Assembly (NCBI RefSeq): GCF_000425785.1
Contig: NZ_AUEC01000025.1
Span: forward strand, 52,040-116,039
Source of the DNA: Pseudomonas taiwanensis DSM 21245
GTDB lineage: Bacteria > Pseudomonadota > Gammaproteobacteria > Pseudomonadales > Pseudomonadaceae
DNA length: 64,000 nucleotides
Direction of reading: 5' to 3'
The position numbers and the translations under genes were made by a program. Positions 18,324 to 27,591 of this stretch are shown here, piece after piece (the first letter of the stretch is position 1; each line of letters opens with the position of its first letter). Under the pieces are notes generated by a model. The model saw only the letters and a list, made by a program, of their open reading frames with translations. It was not told the origin of the DNA and did no database searches.

Positions 18324-18357
18324 AAAAATGACCTGTATCGTTCATTGAGTCATTTTT
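18324..18357. promoter_or_regulatory. 9-bp inverted repeat upstream of fadD1
   Basis: AAAAATGAC (18324-18332) and its exact reverse complement GTCATTTTT (18349-18357) are separated by 16 bases, about 170 bp before the fadD1 start. The arms are AT-rich and the centres are about 25 bp apart, so a two-site operator is more likely than a terminator. It does not match the PsrA-type GAAAC-N4-GTTTC pattern I recall. Confidence 0.4.
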
Positions 18358-18519
18358 GTGACCATTGAGGCCGTTTTGGGCTCTAGGCGACCCTATTCAA
18401 AGCTGTTACTCTCGGCGCGCTTCCAGGTGATTCGGTTTGCAATGAACCGTCATCGCATATCAATAATAAACGCATCTACGCGTAAATGAACTTCGCTGTT
18501 GCTGAAGGAGTGGGCTTCC

Positions 18520-20217
18520 ATGATCGAAAATTTTTGGAAGGATAAGTACCCAGCCGGGATTACGGCGGAAATCAATCCTGACGAATTCCCCAACATCCAG
18601 GCGGTACTGAAGCAATCCTGCCAACGCTTTGCAGATAAACCGGCCTTTAGCAACCTGGGCAAGACCATCACCTATGGCGAGTTGTATGCGCTGTCTGGCG
18701 CCTTTGCCGCCTGGCTGCAGCAGCATACCGACTTGAAACCGGGTGATCGCATTGCCGTGCAGTTGCCCAACGTCTTGCAGTATCCGGTCGCGGTATTTGG
18801 CGCCATGCGTGCCGGCCTGATCGTGGTCAACACCAACCCGTTGTACACCGCGCGGGAAATGGAACACCAGTTCAACGACTCCGGCGCCAAGGCGCTGGTG
18901 TGCCTGGCCAACATGGCCCACCTGGCCGAGAAGGTCGTGCCCAAGACCCAGGTCAAGCACGTCATCGTCACCGAAGTGGCCGACCTGCTGCCGCCGCTCA
19001 AGCGCCTGTTGATCAACAGCGTGATCAAGTACGTGAAGAAGATGGTGCCGGCATACAACCTGCCGGGCGCGGTGCGCTTCAACGACACCTTGGCGCTGGG
19101 CAAGGGCCAGCCGGTAACCGAAGCCAATCCACAACCTAACGATGTGGCCGTGCTGCAATACACTGGCGGAACCACCGGCGTGGCCAAAGGGGCGATGCTG
19201 ACTCACCGCAACCTGGTGGCCAATATGCTGCAGTGCCGCGCGCTGATGGGCTCGAATCTGCACGAAGGTTGCGAGATCCTGATCACCCCGCTGCCGCTGT
19301 ACCACATCTATGCCTTCACCTTCCATTGCATGGCCATGATGCTGATCGGCAACCACAACGTGCTGATCAGCAACCCGCGTGACCTGCCCGCCATGGTCAA
19401 GGAACTGGGCAAGTGGAAGTTCAGTGGCTTCGTGGGCCTGAACACGCTGTTCGTGGCCCTGTGCAACAACGAGGCGTTCCGTGCCCTGGACTTCTCGGCG
19501 CTGAAGATCACCCTGTCCGGTGGCATGGCCTTGCAATTGAGCGTGGCCGAACGCTGGAAGACCGTTACCGGCTGCGCCATTTGCGAAGGCTACGGCATGA
19601 CCGAAACCAGCCCGGTGGCGGCGGTCAATCCGGCGGACGCCAACCAGGTCGGCACCATTGGCATCCCGGTGCCGTCGACCCTGTGCAAGGTCATCGACGA
19701 CAATGGCCAGGAACTGCCGCTGGGCGAAGTGGGCGAGCTGTGCGTCAAGGGCCCGCAAGTGATGAAGGGCTACTGGCAGCGGGAAGATGCCACCGCCGAG
19801 ATCCTCGACAGCGAGGGCTGGCTGAAGACCGGTGACATCGCGTTGATCCAGCAAGATGGCTACATGCGCATCGTCGACCGCAAGAAGGATATGATCCTGG
19901 TCTCGGGCTTCAACGTGTACCCCAACGAACTGGAAGATGTGCTCGCCAGTTTGCCGGGCGTGCTGCAGTGCGCGGCCATCGGCGTGCCGGACGAGAAGTC
20001 GGGCGAGGTGATCAAGGTGTTCATCGTGGTCAAGCCAGGCATGACCCTGACCAAGGAGCAGGTGATGGAGCACATGCGTGCCAATGTCACCGGCTATAAG
20101 GTGCCGCGCTACATCGAGTTCCGGGATGCGCTGCCGACCACCAACGTGGGCAAGATCCTGCGGCGTGAGCTGCGCGATGAAGAGTTGAAGAAGCAAGGGC
20201 TGAAGAAGATCGCCTGA
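18520..20217 (+). CDS. fadD1: Long-chain acyl-CoA synthetase (FadD1)
   Basis: A 565-residue acyl-CoA ligase with the same landmarks as the preceding gene: YTGGTTGVAKGAMLTH, GYGMTETSP, LKTGDIAL, RIVDRKKDMILVSGFN and NVGKILRREL. The two proteins align without large gaps. In Pseudomonas, FadD1 prefers long chains and FadD2 shorter ones; that split is known from P. aeruginosa and is not visible here. GAAGGAG at 18504-18510 selects the ATG at 18520 over an upstream in-frame TTG. A separate AT-rich promoter region precedes it. Confidence 0.93.
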   Translation: MIENFWKDKYPAGITAEINPDEFPNIQAVLKQSCQRFADKPAFSNLGKTITYGELYALSGAFAAWLQQHTDLKPGDRIAVQLPNVLQYPVAVFGAMRAGLIVVNTNPLYTAREMEHQFNDSGAKALVCLANMAHLAEKVVPKTQVKHVIVTEVADLLPPLKRLLINSVIKYVKKMVPAYNLPGAVRFNDTLALGKGQPVTEANPQPNDVAVLQYTGGTTGVAKGAMLTHRNLVANMLQCRALMGSNLHEGCEILITPLPLYHIYAFTFHCMAMMLIGNHNVLISNPRDLPAMVKELGKWKFSGFVGLNTLFVALCNNEAFRALDFSALKITLSGGMALQLSVAERWKTVTGCAICEGYGMTETSPVAAVNPADANQVGTIGIPVPSTLCKVIDDNGQELPLGEVGELCVKGPQVMKGYWQREDATAEILDSEGWLKTGDIALIQQDGYMRIVDRKKDMILVSGFNVYPNELEDVLASLPGVLQCAAIGVPDEKSGEVIKVFIVVKPGMTLTKEQVMEHMRANVTGYKVPRYIEFRDALPTTNVGKILRRELRDEELKKQGLKKIA

Positions 20218-20231
20218 ACGACTTCTCTGGC

Positions 20232-20260
20232 CACTTCGCGGGTAACCCCGCTTCCACAGG
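20232..20260. repeat. REP-like element downstream of fadD1
   Basis: CACTTCGCGGGTAACCCCGC then TTCCACAGG matches the CTTCGCGGG..CCCGCT REP type. A partial inverted copy (GAAGCGGGTTTATCCGTG) follows near 20278. Both lie between the converging fadD1 and oxidoreductase genes. Confidence 0.55.
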
Positions 20261-20302
20261 TATCGCAAGAGCCCTGTTGAAGCGGGTTTATCCGTGCATG
20301 CT

Positions 20303-21610
20303 TCAGCGCATTTTTTCCAGCATCTGGTAGTACCACATCCCCGCCGCCAACAGCGGATTCCCCAGCAGATCGCCCATTGGCACCCTGATGTGCTTGCACG
20401 CTGCGAAGGTGTCGAACTTTTCGAGCGTTCCTGTCAATGCCTCGGCCATGATCTCGCCCATGATGTGGCTGGTGGCGATGCCATGCCCGGAATAACCCTG
20501 GCAGTACCACACGTTGTCCGAAAGCTTGCCCAGCTGTGGAATGCGGTTGACCACGATGCCCATGGCGCAACTCCACTGGAACTCGATCGGGATGCCCTTG
20601 AGTGCCGGGAAGGTCCGCTCGATGCAAGGGCGCAGCTCGCCCTCGATATCACGCGAATCCTTGCCCGAATAGTTGGCGCCGCCGCCGAACAGCAGGCGCT
20701 TGTCAGCCGTCAGACGGTAGTAGTCGAGCACGAATCGGCAGTCGTACACCGCCAGGTCTTGCGGGTTGATCTGCTCGGCCAGCTCGCCCAACGGCGCGGT
20801 GGTGACGATGCCGCCCATGGCTGGGAAGATCTTGCCCTTGAGCTGGCGCTTTTCCAGCTTGTGGTAGACATCGCCGGCCAGCATCACCTGGCGGGCCTCG
20901 ATCCTCCCTTCGGCGGTGACCACCGCCGGACGCGGGCCATGGACGATCTCCAGTACCTCGGAGTTTTCGAAGACCAGAGCACCCAGGCTGTGGGCGGCAC
21001 GGGCTTCGCCCAGGCACAGGTTGAGCGGATGCAGGTGCAGGTTGCGTCGGTTCTTCAGCGCACCCAGGTACAGCGGGCTTTGCAGGTGTCGGGAGACGGC
21101 CTGGCGGTCGAGCAGTTGCACCTGGTCCCCCATGCCACGACGTTGGGCTTCGGCTTCGAACCCGCGCAGTTCTGCCATGTGCGAGGGCTTCATGGCGGCA
21201 TGCAGGTGGCCACGCTTGAGGTCGCAATCTATTCGATAGCGCTCGACGCGCTGTTCGATGATCTGGTGCCCTCGCCAGCGCAGGTGCCAGATGAAGTCGT
21301 CGACCTCGCTGCCGAGGCGTTTGCGCATCTGCGCGCGCATGGCCTCATCACCGGACAGGCTGCCGGTGACCTGGCCGCCGTTGCGCCCACTGGCACCCCA
21401 GCCGATGCGATTGGTTTCGACAATGGCAACTTTCAGGCCACGCTCGGCCAGCTCCACGGCGGTGGCCACGCCGGTGAACCCGCCGCCGATGATGGCCACG
21501 TCGACCTCCACCGTGCCCTTGAGGGTCGGGTACTGCGTGTGGTCGTTCAACGTGGCGCTGTAATAGGACGGCGCGCGCTGGGCTGGCCCGTTCTTCACTG
21601 CTGCGTTCAT
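20303..21610 (-). CDS. FAD-dependent amine oxidoreductase (gamma-glutamylputrescine oxidase type)
   Basis: A 435-residue DAO-family flavoprotein. The Rossmann motif VAIIGGGFTGVATAVELAE is at about residues 38-56, with GASGRNGGQV just after it and the C-terminal FAD-contact segment WYCQGYSGHGIATSHIMGE. This combination is typical of PuuB-like oxidases that oxidise gamma-glutamylputrescine to the aldehyde. It lies 32 bp downstream of a PuuA-like glutamine synthetase gene, which fits a glutamylated polyamine or amine degradation pathway. AGGAAC precedes the ATG at 21610. The precise amine is not readable. Confidence 0.88.
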   Translation of the reverse strand: MNAAVKNGPAQRAPSYYSATLNDHTQYPTLKGTVEVDVAIIGGGFTGVATAVELAERGLKVAIVETNRIGWGASGRNGGQVTGSLSGDEAMRAQMRKRLGSEVDDFIWHLRWRGHQIIEQRVERYRIDCDLKRGHLHAAMKPSHMAELRGFEAEAQRRGMGDQVQLLDRQAVSRHLQSPLYLGALKNRRNLHLHPLNLCLGEARAAHSLGALVFENSEVLEIVHGPRPAVVTAEGRIEARQVMLAGDVYHKLEKRQLKGKIFPAMGGIVTTAPLGELAEQINPQDLAVYDCRFVLDYYRLTADKRLLFGGGANYSGKDSRDIEGELRPCIERTFPALKGIPIEFQWSCAMGIVVNRIPQLGKLSDNVWYCQGYSGHGIATSHIMGEIMAEALTGTLEKFDTFAACKHIRVPMGDLLGNPLLAAGMWYYQMLEKMR

Positions 21611-21642
21611 TGGGTGTTCCTTGTTCTTCAATAGGGTAGGGC

Positions 21643-23007
21643 TCAGGCCTGGTGCAGGTACCAGCGCCAGTCCTGTTCGCTGACTTCGGCCATGAACTGG
21701 CGATACTCGGCGCGTTTGACCTTCAAATAGACCCCCAGGAAAGCCTCGCCCAGCGCTTCGCGAGCCCAGTCAGAGCGTTCCAGACTGTCCAGTGCGGTCA
21801 GCCAGTCGGTGGGCAGGAATTCGGTGGCCTGGGCATAACCGTTACCTTCGATCGGCGCACCGGGGTCCAGCTGCTCGCGAATACCACGGTGGGTGGCAGC
21901 CAGAATGGCCGCCGCGGCCAGGTAAGGGTTGGCATCTGCGCCGCATATGCGGTGCTCGACATGCCGGCTGTTGGCCGGGCCGCCTGGCACGCGCAGGCTC
22001 ACGGTGCGGTTGTCCACCCCCCAGGTGGGGGCCAGCGGCGCATAGCTGTTGGCCTGGAAGCGTCGGAACGAGTTGGCATTGGGGCAGAACAGCAACAACG
22101 ACTCGCGCAAGTGGCGCAGCATGCCGGCCACGGCCTGGCGCAAGAGGGGGGTGCCGGCCTTGTCGTCGCTGGCAAACAGGTTGTTGCCAGCGCTATCGGC
22201 CAGGCTCAGGTGCATGTGCATGCCCGTGCCGGCCAGTTCGGCGAATGGCTTGGCCATGAAACAGGCCTGCATACCATGGGCGTGGGCCACACCCTTGACC
22301 AGGCGTTTGTAGCGCACAGCCTGGTCCATGGCGGTCAGGGCGTCACCGTGTTCCAGGGTGATTTCCACCTGGCCGGGCGCGTACTCGGAAATCGCGGTAC
22401 GTGCCGGAATGCCCTGGGCTTTGCAGGCGGCGTACAGGTCGGCCAGGAACGGCTCGATCTGCTCCAGTTCACGCAGGCCGTAGACCTGGGTGGTACGCGG
22501 TCTGCCGCCATCGGCATCCAGCGCCGGTTGCGGGCGTCCTTGGGCATCGCGCTTTTGGTCAAGCAGGTAGAACTCCAGCTCGCAGGCCATCACCGGGTAA
22601 TAGCCGTCGGCCTTCAGCGCATCGAGGGTGCGCAGCAGTACATGACGGGGGTCGGCAACGCTGGCAGGCAAGCCCTCGGTAGGGTGCATGCTGACCTGCA
22701 CCGCGGCGGTCGGTACGCGGCGCCAGGGCAGGCGCACCAGCGAGCCGTCCAAGGGGTAGGCGCGGCAATCGATGTCGCCGACATCCCACACCAGCCCGGA
22801 GTTTTCCACGTCGTCGCCGTTGAGGGTCAGGCCAAGGATGGTGCTGGGCAGTGGGCGACCGCTGGCATAGACGGCCATCAGCTCATCGCGGTGCAGCAGC
22901 TTGCCGCGGGGCACGCCATTGGCGTCGAGGATGAACAGTTCGAACAGCTCGATATCGGGGTTTTCAGCCAGGAAGCGGCTGGCCTGCTCTGGGTGTGCAA
23001 AGTGCAT
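21643..23007 (-). CDS. Glutamine synthetase family protein (gamma-glutamylpolyamine synthetase type)
   Basis: A 454-residue GS-fold ligase, without the C-terminal Tyr adenylylation loop of true GlnA. The metal and ATP-binding strand AGTGMHMHLSL, the NSFRRF segment and the C-terminal VEHRICGADANPYLAAAAILA are visible. Pseudomonas carries several such genes, and those paired with a DAO oxidase glutamylate putrescine or related amines as the first catabolic step. It precedes the oxidase gene by 32 bp in one transcript. A leader hairpin lies at 23032-23054. Confidence 0.9.
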   Translation of the reverse strand: MHFAHPEQASRFLAENPDIELFELFILDANGVPRGKLLHRDELMAVYASGRPLPSTILGLTLNGDDVENSGLVWDVGDIDCRAYPLDGSLVRLPWRRVPTAAVQVSMHPTEGLPASVADPRHVLLRTLDALKADGYYPVMACELEFYLLDQKRDAQGRPQPALDADGGRPRTTQVYGLRELEQIEPFLADLYAACKAQGIPARTAISEYAPGQVEITLEHGDALTAMDQAVRYKRLVKGVAHAHGMQACFMAKPFAELAGTGMHMHLSLADSAGNNLFASDDKAGTPLLRQAVAGMLRHLRESLLLFCPNANSFRRFQANSYAPLAPTWGVDNRTVSLRVPGGPANSRHVEHRICGADANPYLAAAAILAATHRGIREQLDPGAPIEGNGYAQATEFLPTDWLTALDSLERSDWAREALGEAFLGVYLKVKRAEYRQFMAEVSEQDWRWYLHQA

Positions 23008-23487
23008 ATTGGTTCGCTCATGGGCGCACAGGACCGCCGCGCATGCGGGCGGTCGAGCTGGGTCAATCGGCCGATAGGGGCCGGTTCGGATCAGTCAAGC
23101 GTGAGCGAAGTATCCGGTGGGCGTGCGTGACGGCAGTGCCACAGGGCCCAGAAGGCAAGGATGATGTGGACCAGCGGATTTTCACCGGCACAGCTTCGGG
23201 CCTTCGGCAGCGAAGGGCGGGAGGACGGTGGGGCGAGGAGCTGGACGCAAGTCATGCCTTCGATACTCACATGCGGCGTAAGGTTGATTAAAGCAGTGAA
23301 TGGCAACCTTCACATCTGGCTTCGCTAAACATTCGCAGGCGCGCGGACGCCGCGATAGCCATCGGAGCCTGCTTACCGGCGCTGGGACCGGTGCAGACAG
23401 CAAACAACCGTCAAATCTGCGACAATCGCGCATCTCTCGCATGCCGATCATGAAAAAGCAGGCTCACCTGCACGATTAAAAAGCCCC
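23008..23487. other. 480-bp region with no recognised gene
   Basis: This gap separates the divergent glutamine synthetase-like and hrpA genes. A GC-rich hairpin sits next to the synthetase start, and the rest has no strong repeat. A 71-codon minus-strand frame (23091-23306) with a hydrophobic C-terminal patch (HIILAFWALWHC) is possible but unsupported. Promoters for both flanking genes must lie here. Confidence 0.5.
23032..23054 (-). promoter_or_regulatory. Leader hairpin of the glutamine synthetase-like gene
   Basis: GACCGCC (23032-23038) pairs with GGCGGTC (23048-23054), and the intervening bases contain CGCGCATGCG, which can extend the stem. The hairpin ends 25 bp before the start codon at 23007, which lacks a clear Shine-Dalgarno sequence, so it could affect translation. 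Confidence 0.35.
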
Positions 23488-26400
23488 ATGACAGACCACG
23501 CCATCGACCAATTGCTGAAAAACCTCGACCACGCCATGATCGCCGACCGCCATCGACTGCGGCGGCAGATCCATGAGCTGCGCAAGCGCCCTGACGAAGC
23601 CAAGCTGGCGCAATGGGTGGAAAAGGTCCAGGCATCCTGCGCCCAGGTCACCGCACGCCAGCAGAGCGTGCCGCACATCCGCTACGACGACAGCTTGCCG
23701 ATTGCCGCCAAGCGCGACGAAATCAAGAAAGCCCTGTCCGAAAACCAGGTGCTGGTGATCGCAGGTGAGACCGGCTCGGGCAAAACCACCCAGCTGCCGA
23801 AGATTTGCCTGGAGCTTGGCCGTGGCAGCCATGGCCTGATCGCCCATACCCAGCCTCGGCGAATCGCTGCGCGCAGCGTTGCCGCGCGGGTGGCAGAAGA
23901 GCTGGGCACGCCGTTGGGCGGGTTGGTGGGTTATCAGGTGCGCTTCGAAGACCAGAGCGACAGCAACACCTTGGTCAAGCTGATGACCGACGGTATCCTG
24001 CTCGCTGAAACCCAGCACGACCGCTTCCTCGAACGCTACGACACGATCATCGTCGACGAGGCTCACGAGCGCAGCCTGAACATCGACTTTCTCCTGGGCT
24101 ACCTCAAGACGCTGCTGCACCGTCGTCCCGACCTGAAACTGATCATCACTTCGGCGACCATCGACCTGGAGCGCTTCTCCAAGCACTTCGACGGCGCGCC
24201 GATCATCGAGGTGTCCGGCCGTACCTACCCGGTAGAAACCTGGTACCGCCCGTTGACCAGCGAGCAGGACGAGGAAGGCAACCAGGTCGAGGACGATCTC
24301 ACGGTCGACCAGGCGATTCTCGCTACCCTGGACGAGCTGGCCCAGCATGAGCGCAGCGAAGGCAAGGGGCCGGGCGATGTGCTGGTGTTCCTGCCTGGTG
24401 AGCGCGAGATTCGCGATGCCGCCGACATCCTGCGCAAGGCCCAGCTTCGCCACACCGAGATCCTGCCGCTGTATGCCCGGCTTTCCCCGGCCGAGCAGCA
24501 GCGCATTTTCCAGCCCCATACCGGGCGCCGGGTGGTGCTGGCGACCAACGTGGCCGAAACCTCGCTGACGGTGCCGGGTATTCGTTACGTGATCGATACC
24601 GGTACTGCACGCATCAGCCGCTACAGCTACCGCGCCAAGGTGCAGCGCTTGCCGATCGAGGCCGTGTCCCAGGCCAGTGCCAACCAGCGCAAAGGCCGCT
24701 GCGGCCGCGTCGAGCCGGGTATTTGCGTGCGTCTTTACAGCGAAGAGGATTTCAACGGCCGGCCAGCGTTCACCGACCCGGAAATCCTGCGCACCAACTT
24801 GGCGGCCGTCATCCTGCAGATGCTGCACCTGCGCCTGGGCGCCATCGATGCCTTCCCGTTCATCGAACCGCCGGATGGCAAGGCCATCAGTGACGGCTTC
24901 AACCTGCTGCAGGAGCTGTCGGCGGTCAACCGCGAGAACCAGCTGACGCCGCTGGGCCGCCAGCTGGCGCGCTTGCCGATCGACCCGCGACTGGGCCGTA
25001 TGCTGCTCGAAGGCGCGCGCCAGGGCAGCCTGCAGGAAATACTGATCGTCGCCAGTGCATTGTCGGTGCAGGACCCCCGCGAACGCCCACCCGAGCGACA
25101 GCAAGCCGCCGACCAGGCCCATGCCCAGTGGAAGGATGTCGACTCCGACTTCGCTGCCCTGGTCAATCTGTGGCGCGGTTTCGAGGAGCAGCGCCAGGCG
25201 CTGACCGCCAACCCGCTGCGCAACTGGTGCCGGAAAAACTTCCTGAATTACCTGCGTCTGCGTGAATGGCGCGATGCTCATCGCCAGTTGGCGCTGATCT
25301 GCCGCGACCTGCAATTGGCGGTGAACAAGGATCCGTCGGACTATCAGCGGATGCACAAGGCCATTCTCAGCGGATTGCTGAGTCAGATCGGCCACAAGAC
25401 CGAAGATGGCGACTACCAGGGCGCCCGCCAGCGGCGTTTCTGGGTGCATCCGTCCTCGGGGCTGGGCCGCAAGCGCCCGCAGTGGGTGATGGCCGCCGAA
25501 CTGGTGGAAACCACCAAGCTGTATGCGCGGATGGTGGCCAAGATCGAGCCCGACTGGATCGAACCGCTGGCCACGCACCTGGTCAAGAAGAACCATTTCG
25601 AACCGCATTGGGAGAAGAAGCGCGGGCAGGTGGTGGCCTACGAACAGATCACCCTGTACGGGCTGATCCTGGTGGGCCGCCGTCCGGTGCACTTCGGGCC
25701 CATCGACCCGGTGGCTTCGCGTGAGTTGTTCATTCGTGAAGCGCTGGTTGGTGGCGAGATCCAGTCGCGGGCCAAGTGCCTGTCGGCCAACAAGCGCCTG
25801 CTCGAAGAACTCGACGAGCTGGAAGCCAAGGCCCGCCGCCGTGACATCCTGGCCGACGAAGAGACCCTCTACGCCTTTTATGAAGCGCGGCTACCGGCAG
25901 AGATCCACCAGACCGCAACCTTCGACAGCTGGTACCGCATGGGCAGCCAGAAGGACCCCAACCTGTTGATCATGCGCGAGGAAGACGTGCTGGCCCGTGA
26001 AGCCAGCGAGGTCACCGCAGCGCAATACCCCGACAGCTTGCAGGTGGGTGACCTGCGCTTGCCGTTGAGTTACCACTTCGAGCCAGGCCACCCGCGCGAT
26101 GGCGTGACCGTGCGGGTGCCCGCGCCGTTGCTGCCGAGCCTGCCGGGCGAGCGCCTGGAGTGGCTGGTGCCGGGCTTGCTGGAAGCCAAGTGCGTGGCCT
26201 TGGTGCGTAACCTGCCCAAGGCCCTGCGCAAGAATTTCGTGCCGGTACCCGACTTCGTCAAGGCATCGCTTGCCCGCATGACTTTCGGCCAAGGCGCATT
26301 GCCCCAGGCGTTGGGCCAGGAGTTGCTGCGCATGACGGGCGCTCGGGTGTCCGATGAGGCCTGGGACGAGTCGGTGCGCCTGGTCGAAGGGCACCTGCGG

Positions 26401-27393
26401 ATGAACATCGAAGTGGTCGATGGCCAAGGCAAGTTCCTCGGCGAAGGGCGTGACCTGGCCGAGCTGACGGCACGTTTCGCTGCCGCCAGCCAGGCAGCGC
26501 TGGCCGTACCGCGCAACGACAAAACCGAGCAGCCGGTGCAGGCCAAGGCTTTCAGCGAAGTGGCGCAAACCGCCCAGCAGAAGATCGCGGGGTTGTCGAT
26601 GACGGTCTACCCGGCGCTGGTCGAAGCGAACGGCACCGTGCGCGAGGCGCGCTTCTCGACCTTGGCCGAGGCTGAGTTCCAGCATCGTCGCGCCCTCCAG
26701 CGTCTGTTGCTGCAGCAGTTGGCCGAACCCGCCAAGTACCTACGTGGCAAGTTGCCAGGGCTGACCGAGTTGGGCTTGCTGTACCGCGAACTGGGTCGTA
26801 TCGAGGCGCTGGTCGAGGACATTCTGTTGGCCAGTCTCGACAGTTGCATCCTTGAAGGGGAAGACCCGCTGCCGCGCGATGGCGCCGCATTGGCCGGCCT
26901 GGCCGAACGCAAGCGCGGTAGCTGGGCCGAGCATGCCGAGCGTCTGGCCCGCCAGGCCCTGGAGGTGCTTAAGTTGTGGCACGGCCTGCAAAAGCGCTTC
27001 AAGGGCAAGATCGACCTCAGCCAGGCGGTGTCGCTCAACGACATCAAGCAGCAACTGAGCAACCTGGTGTATCCAGGCTTCGTGCGCGAAACACCGGGAG
27101 TCTGGTTCAAGGAGTTGCCGCGCTATCTCAAGGCCGTCGAGCTGCGTCTCGAGAAGCTGGGCGCCCAGGTGCAGAAGGACAGGGTCTGGAGCGGCGAGCT
27201 GGGCAACCTGTGGGCACAGTACAAGGCGCGTGCCGACAAGCATGCCCAGGAGGGCAAGCGTGACGAGCAACTGACGCTGTACCGCTGGTGGCTGGAAGAG
27301 TATCGCGTATCGTTGTTCGCCCAGCAGTTGGGCACCAAGGTGCCAATTTCCGACAAGCGATTAAGCAAACAGTGGAGTCAGGTAGAGGGCTAA
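23488..27393 (+). CDS. hrpA: ATP-dependent RNA helicase HrpA
   Basis: A 1301-residue DEAH-box helicase, the usual HrpA length. Motif I is GETGSGKT (residues 93-100), motif II is DEAH (190-193), motif III is SATI (near 223), and motif VI is QRKGRCGRVEPG (near 400). After the helicase core come the winged-helix/ratchet and OB domains (HA2 and DUF3418-type C-terminus). In E. coli HrpA processes fimbrial mRNA and resolves stalled ribosomes on mRNA. The gene is monocistronic; a hairpin followed by TTT at 27457-27480 probably ends its transcript. Confidence 0.96.
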   Translation: MTDHAIDQLLKNLDHAMIADRHRLRRQIHELRKRPDEAKLAQWVEKVQASCAQVTARQQSVPHIRYDDSLPIAAKRDEIKKALSENQVLVIAGETGSGKTTQLPKICLELGRGSHGLIAHTQPRRIAARSVAARVAEELGTPLGGLVGYQVRFEDQSDSNTLVKLMTDGILLAETQHDRFLERYDTIIVDEAHERSLNIDFLLGYLKTLLHRRPDLKLIITSATIDLERFSKHFDGAPIIEVSGRTYPVETWYRPLTSEQDEEGNQVEDDLTVDQAILATLDELAQHERSEGKGPGDVLVFLPGEREIRDAADILRKAQLRHTEILPLYARLSPAEQQRIFQPHTGRRVVLATNVAETSLTVPGIRYVIDTGTARISRYSYRAKVQRLPIEAVSQASANQRKGRCGRVEPGICVRLYSEEDFNGRPAFTDPEILRTNLAAVILQMLHLRLGAIDAFPFIEPPDGKAISDGFNLLQELSAVNRENQLTPLGRQLARLPIDPRLGRMLLEGARQGSLQEILIVASALSVQDPRERPPERQQAADQAHAQWKDVDSDFAALVNLWRGFEEQRQALTANPLRNWCRKNFLNYLRLREWRDAHRQLALICRDLQLAVNKDPSDYQRMHKAILSGLLSQIGHKTEDGDYQGARQRRFWVHPSSGLGRKRPQWVMAAELVETTKLYARMVAKIEPDWIEPLATHLVKKNHFEPHWEKKRGQVVAYEQITLYGLILVGRRPVHFGPIDPVASRELFIREALVGGEIQSRAKCLSANKRLLEELDELEAKARRRDILADEETLYAFYEARLPAEIHQTATFDSWYRMGSQKDPNLLIMREEDVLAREASEVTAAQYPDSLQVGDLRLPLSYHFEPGHPRDGVTVRVPAPLLPSLPGERLEWLVPGLLEAKCVALVRNLPKALRKNFVPVPDFVKASLARMTFGQGALPQALGQELLRMTGARVSDEAWDESVRLVEGHLRMNIEVVDGQGKFLGEGRDLAELTARFAAASQAALAVPRNDKTEQPVQAKAFSEVAQTAQQKIAGLSMTVYPALVEANGTVREARFSTLAEAEFQHRRALQRLLLQQLAEPAKYLRGKLPGLTELGLLYRELGRIEALVEDILLASLDSCILEGEDPLPRDGAALAGLAERKRGSWAEHAERLARQALEVLKLWHGLQKRFKGKIDLSQAVSLNDIKQQLSNLVYPGFVRETPGVWFKELPRYLKAVELRLEKLGAQVQKDRVWSGELGNLWAQYKARADKHAQEGKRDEQLTLYRWWLEEYRVSLFAQQLGTKVPISDKRLSKQWSQVEG

Positions 27394-27447
27394 ACTTCCC
27401 TGTTTGTGGCACACTTGGGTGAATTTTTGGGCCGTTTAGCGGCCTAT

Positions 27448-27480
27448 CGCGGGCAACCCGCTCCTGAAGGAGCGGGGTTT
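27448..27480 (+). terminator. Hairpin/REP downstream of hrpA
   Basis: CCCGCTCC (27457-27464) and GGAGCGGG (27469-27476) form an 8-bp stem with a TGAA loop, followed by GTTT. The sequence just before it (TATCGCGGGCAA) gives it REP character. It lies 65 bp after the hrpA stop codon. Confidence 0.6.
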
Positions 27481-27515
27481 GGCCGCGACGAGTGTGTAAC
27501 CCTTTGTCTTTAAGT

Positions 27516-27535
27516 TGGCACTAAAGTGCCATTAT
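27516..27535 (+). promoter_or_regulatory. Palindromic operator overlapping a promoter
   Basis: TGGCACT (27516-27522) and AGTGCCA (27525-27531) form a perfect 7-2-7 palindrome. Its right arm overlaps an extended -10 element (TG at 27527-27528, CATTAT at 27530-27535). The start codon of the FabH-like gene is 57 bp further on. This is the arrangement expected for a repressor operator; the repressor is not known. Confidence 0.5.
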
Positions 27536-27591
27536 CTGTCATGTTTCCAGCCAGCGCCCCGTGGCGATGGCCTTTGACCAGAGGAACGACC

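Larger units (their letters stand above)
18192..18519. other. Intergenic region between fadD2 and fadD1 (no gene seen)
   Basis: The first 80 bases carry an inverted pair of REP-like elements (about 18204-18228 and 18240-18261). The following AT-rich part holds a 9-bp inverted repeat (18324-18357) and a weaker one (CGGTT 18433-18437, AACCG 18445-18449), and it probably contains a separate fadD1 promoter. No coding frame is convincing. Confidence 0.6.

Noticed and set aside
18433..18449. CGGTT-N7-AACCG as a PsrA site
   Set aside because: Arms are only 5 bp and do not match the GAAAC/GTTTC pattern expected for PsrA.
18460..20268. 602-codon open frame antisense to fadD1
   Set aside because: The composition (His/Gln/Arg-rich) is typical of reversed codons, and the sense gene has all ligase motifs.
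23091..23306. 71-codon minus-strand frame in the gap before hrpA
   Set aside because: No ribosome binding site or recognised family; it could be chance.
23476..25692. 738-codon open frame antisense to hrpA
   Set aside because: It is a GC-rich shadow frame of a clearly conserved helicase and has no recognisable domain.
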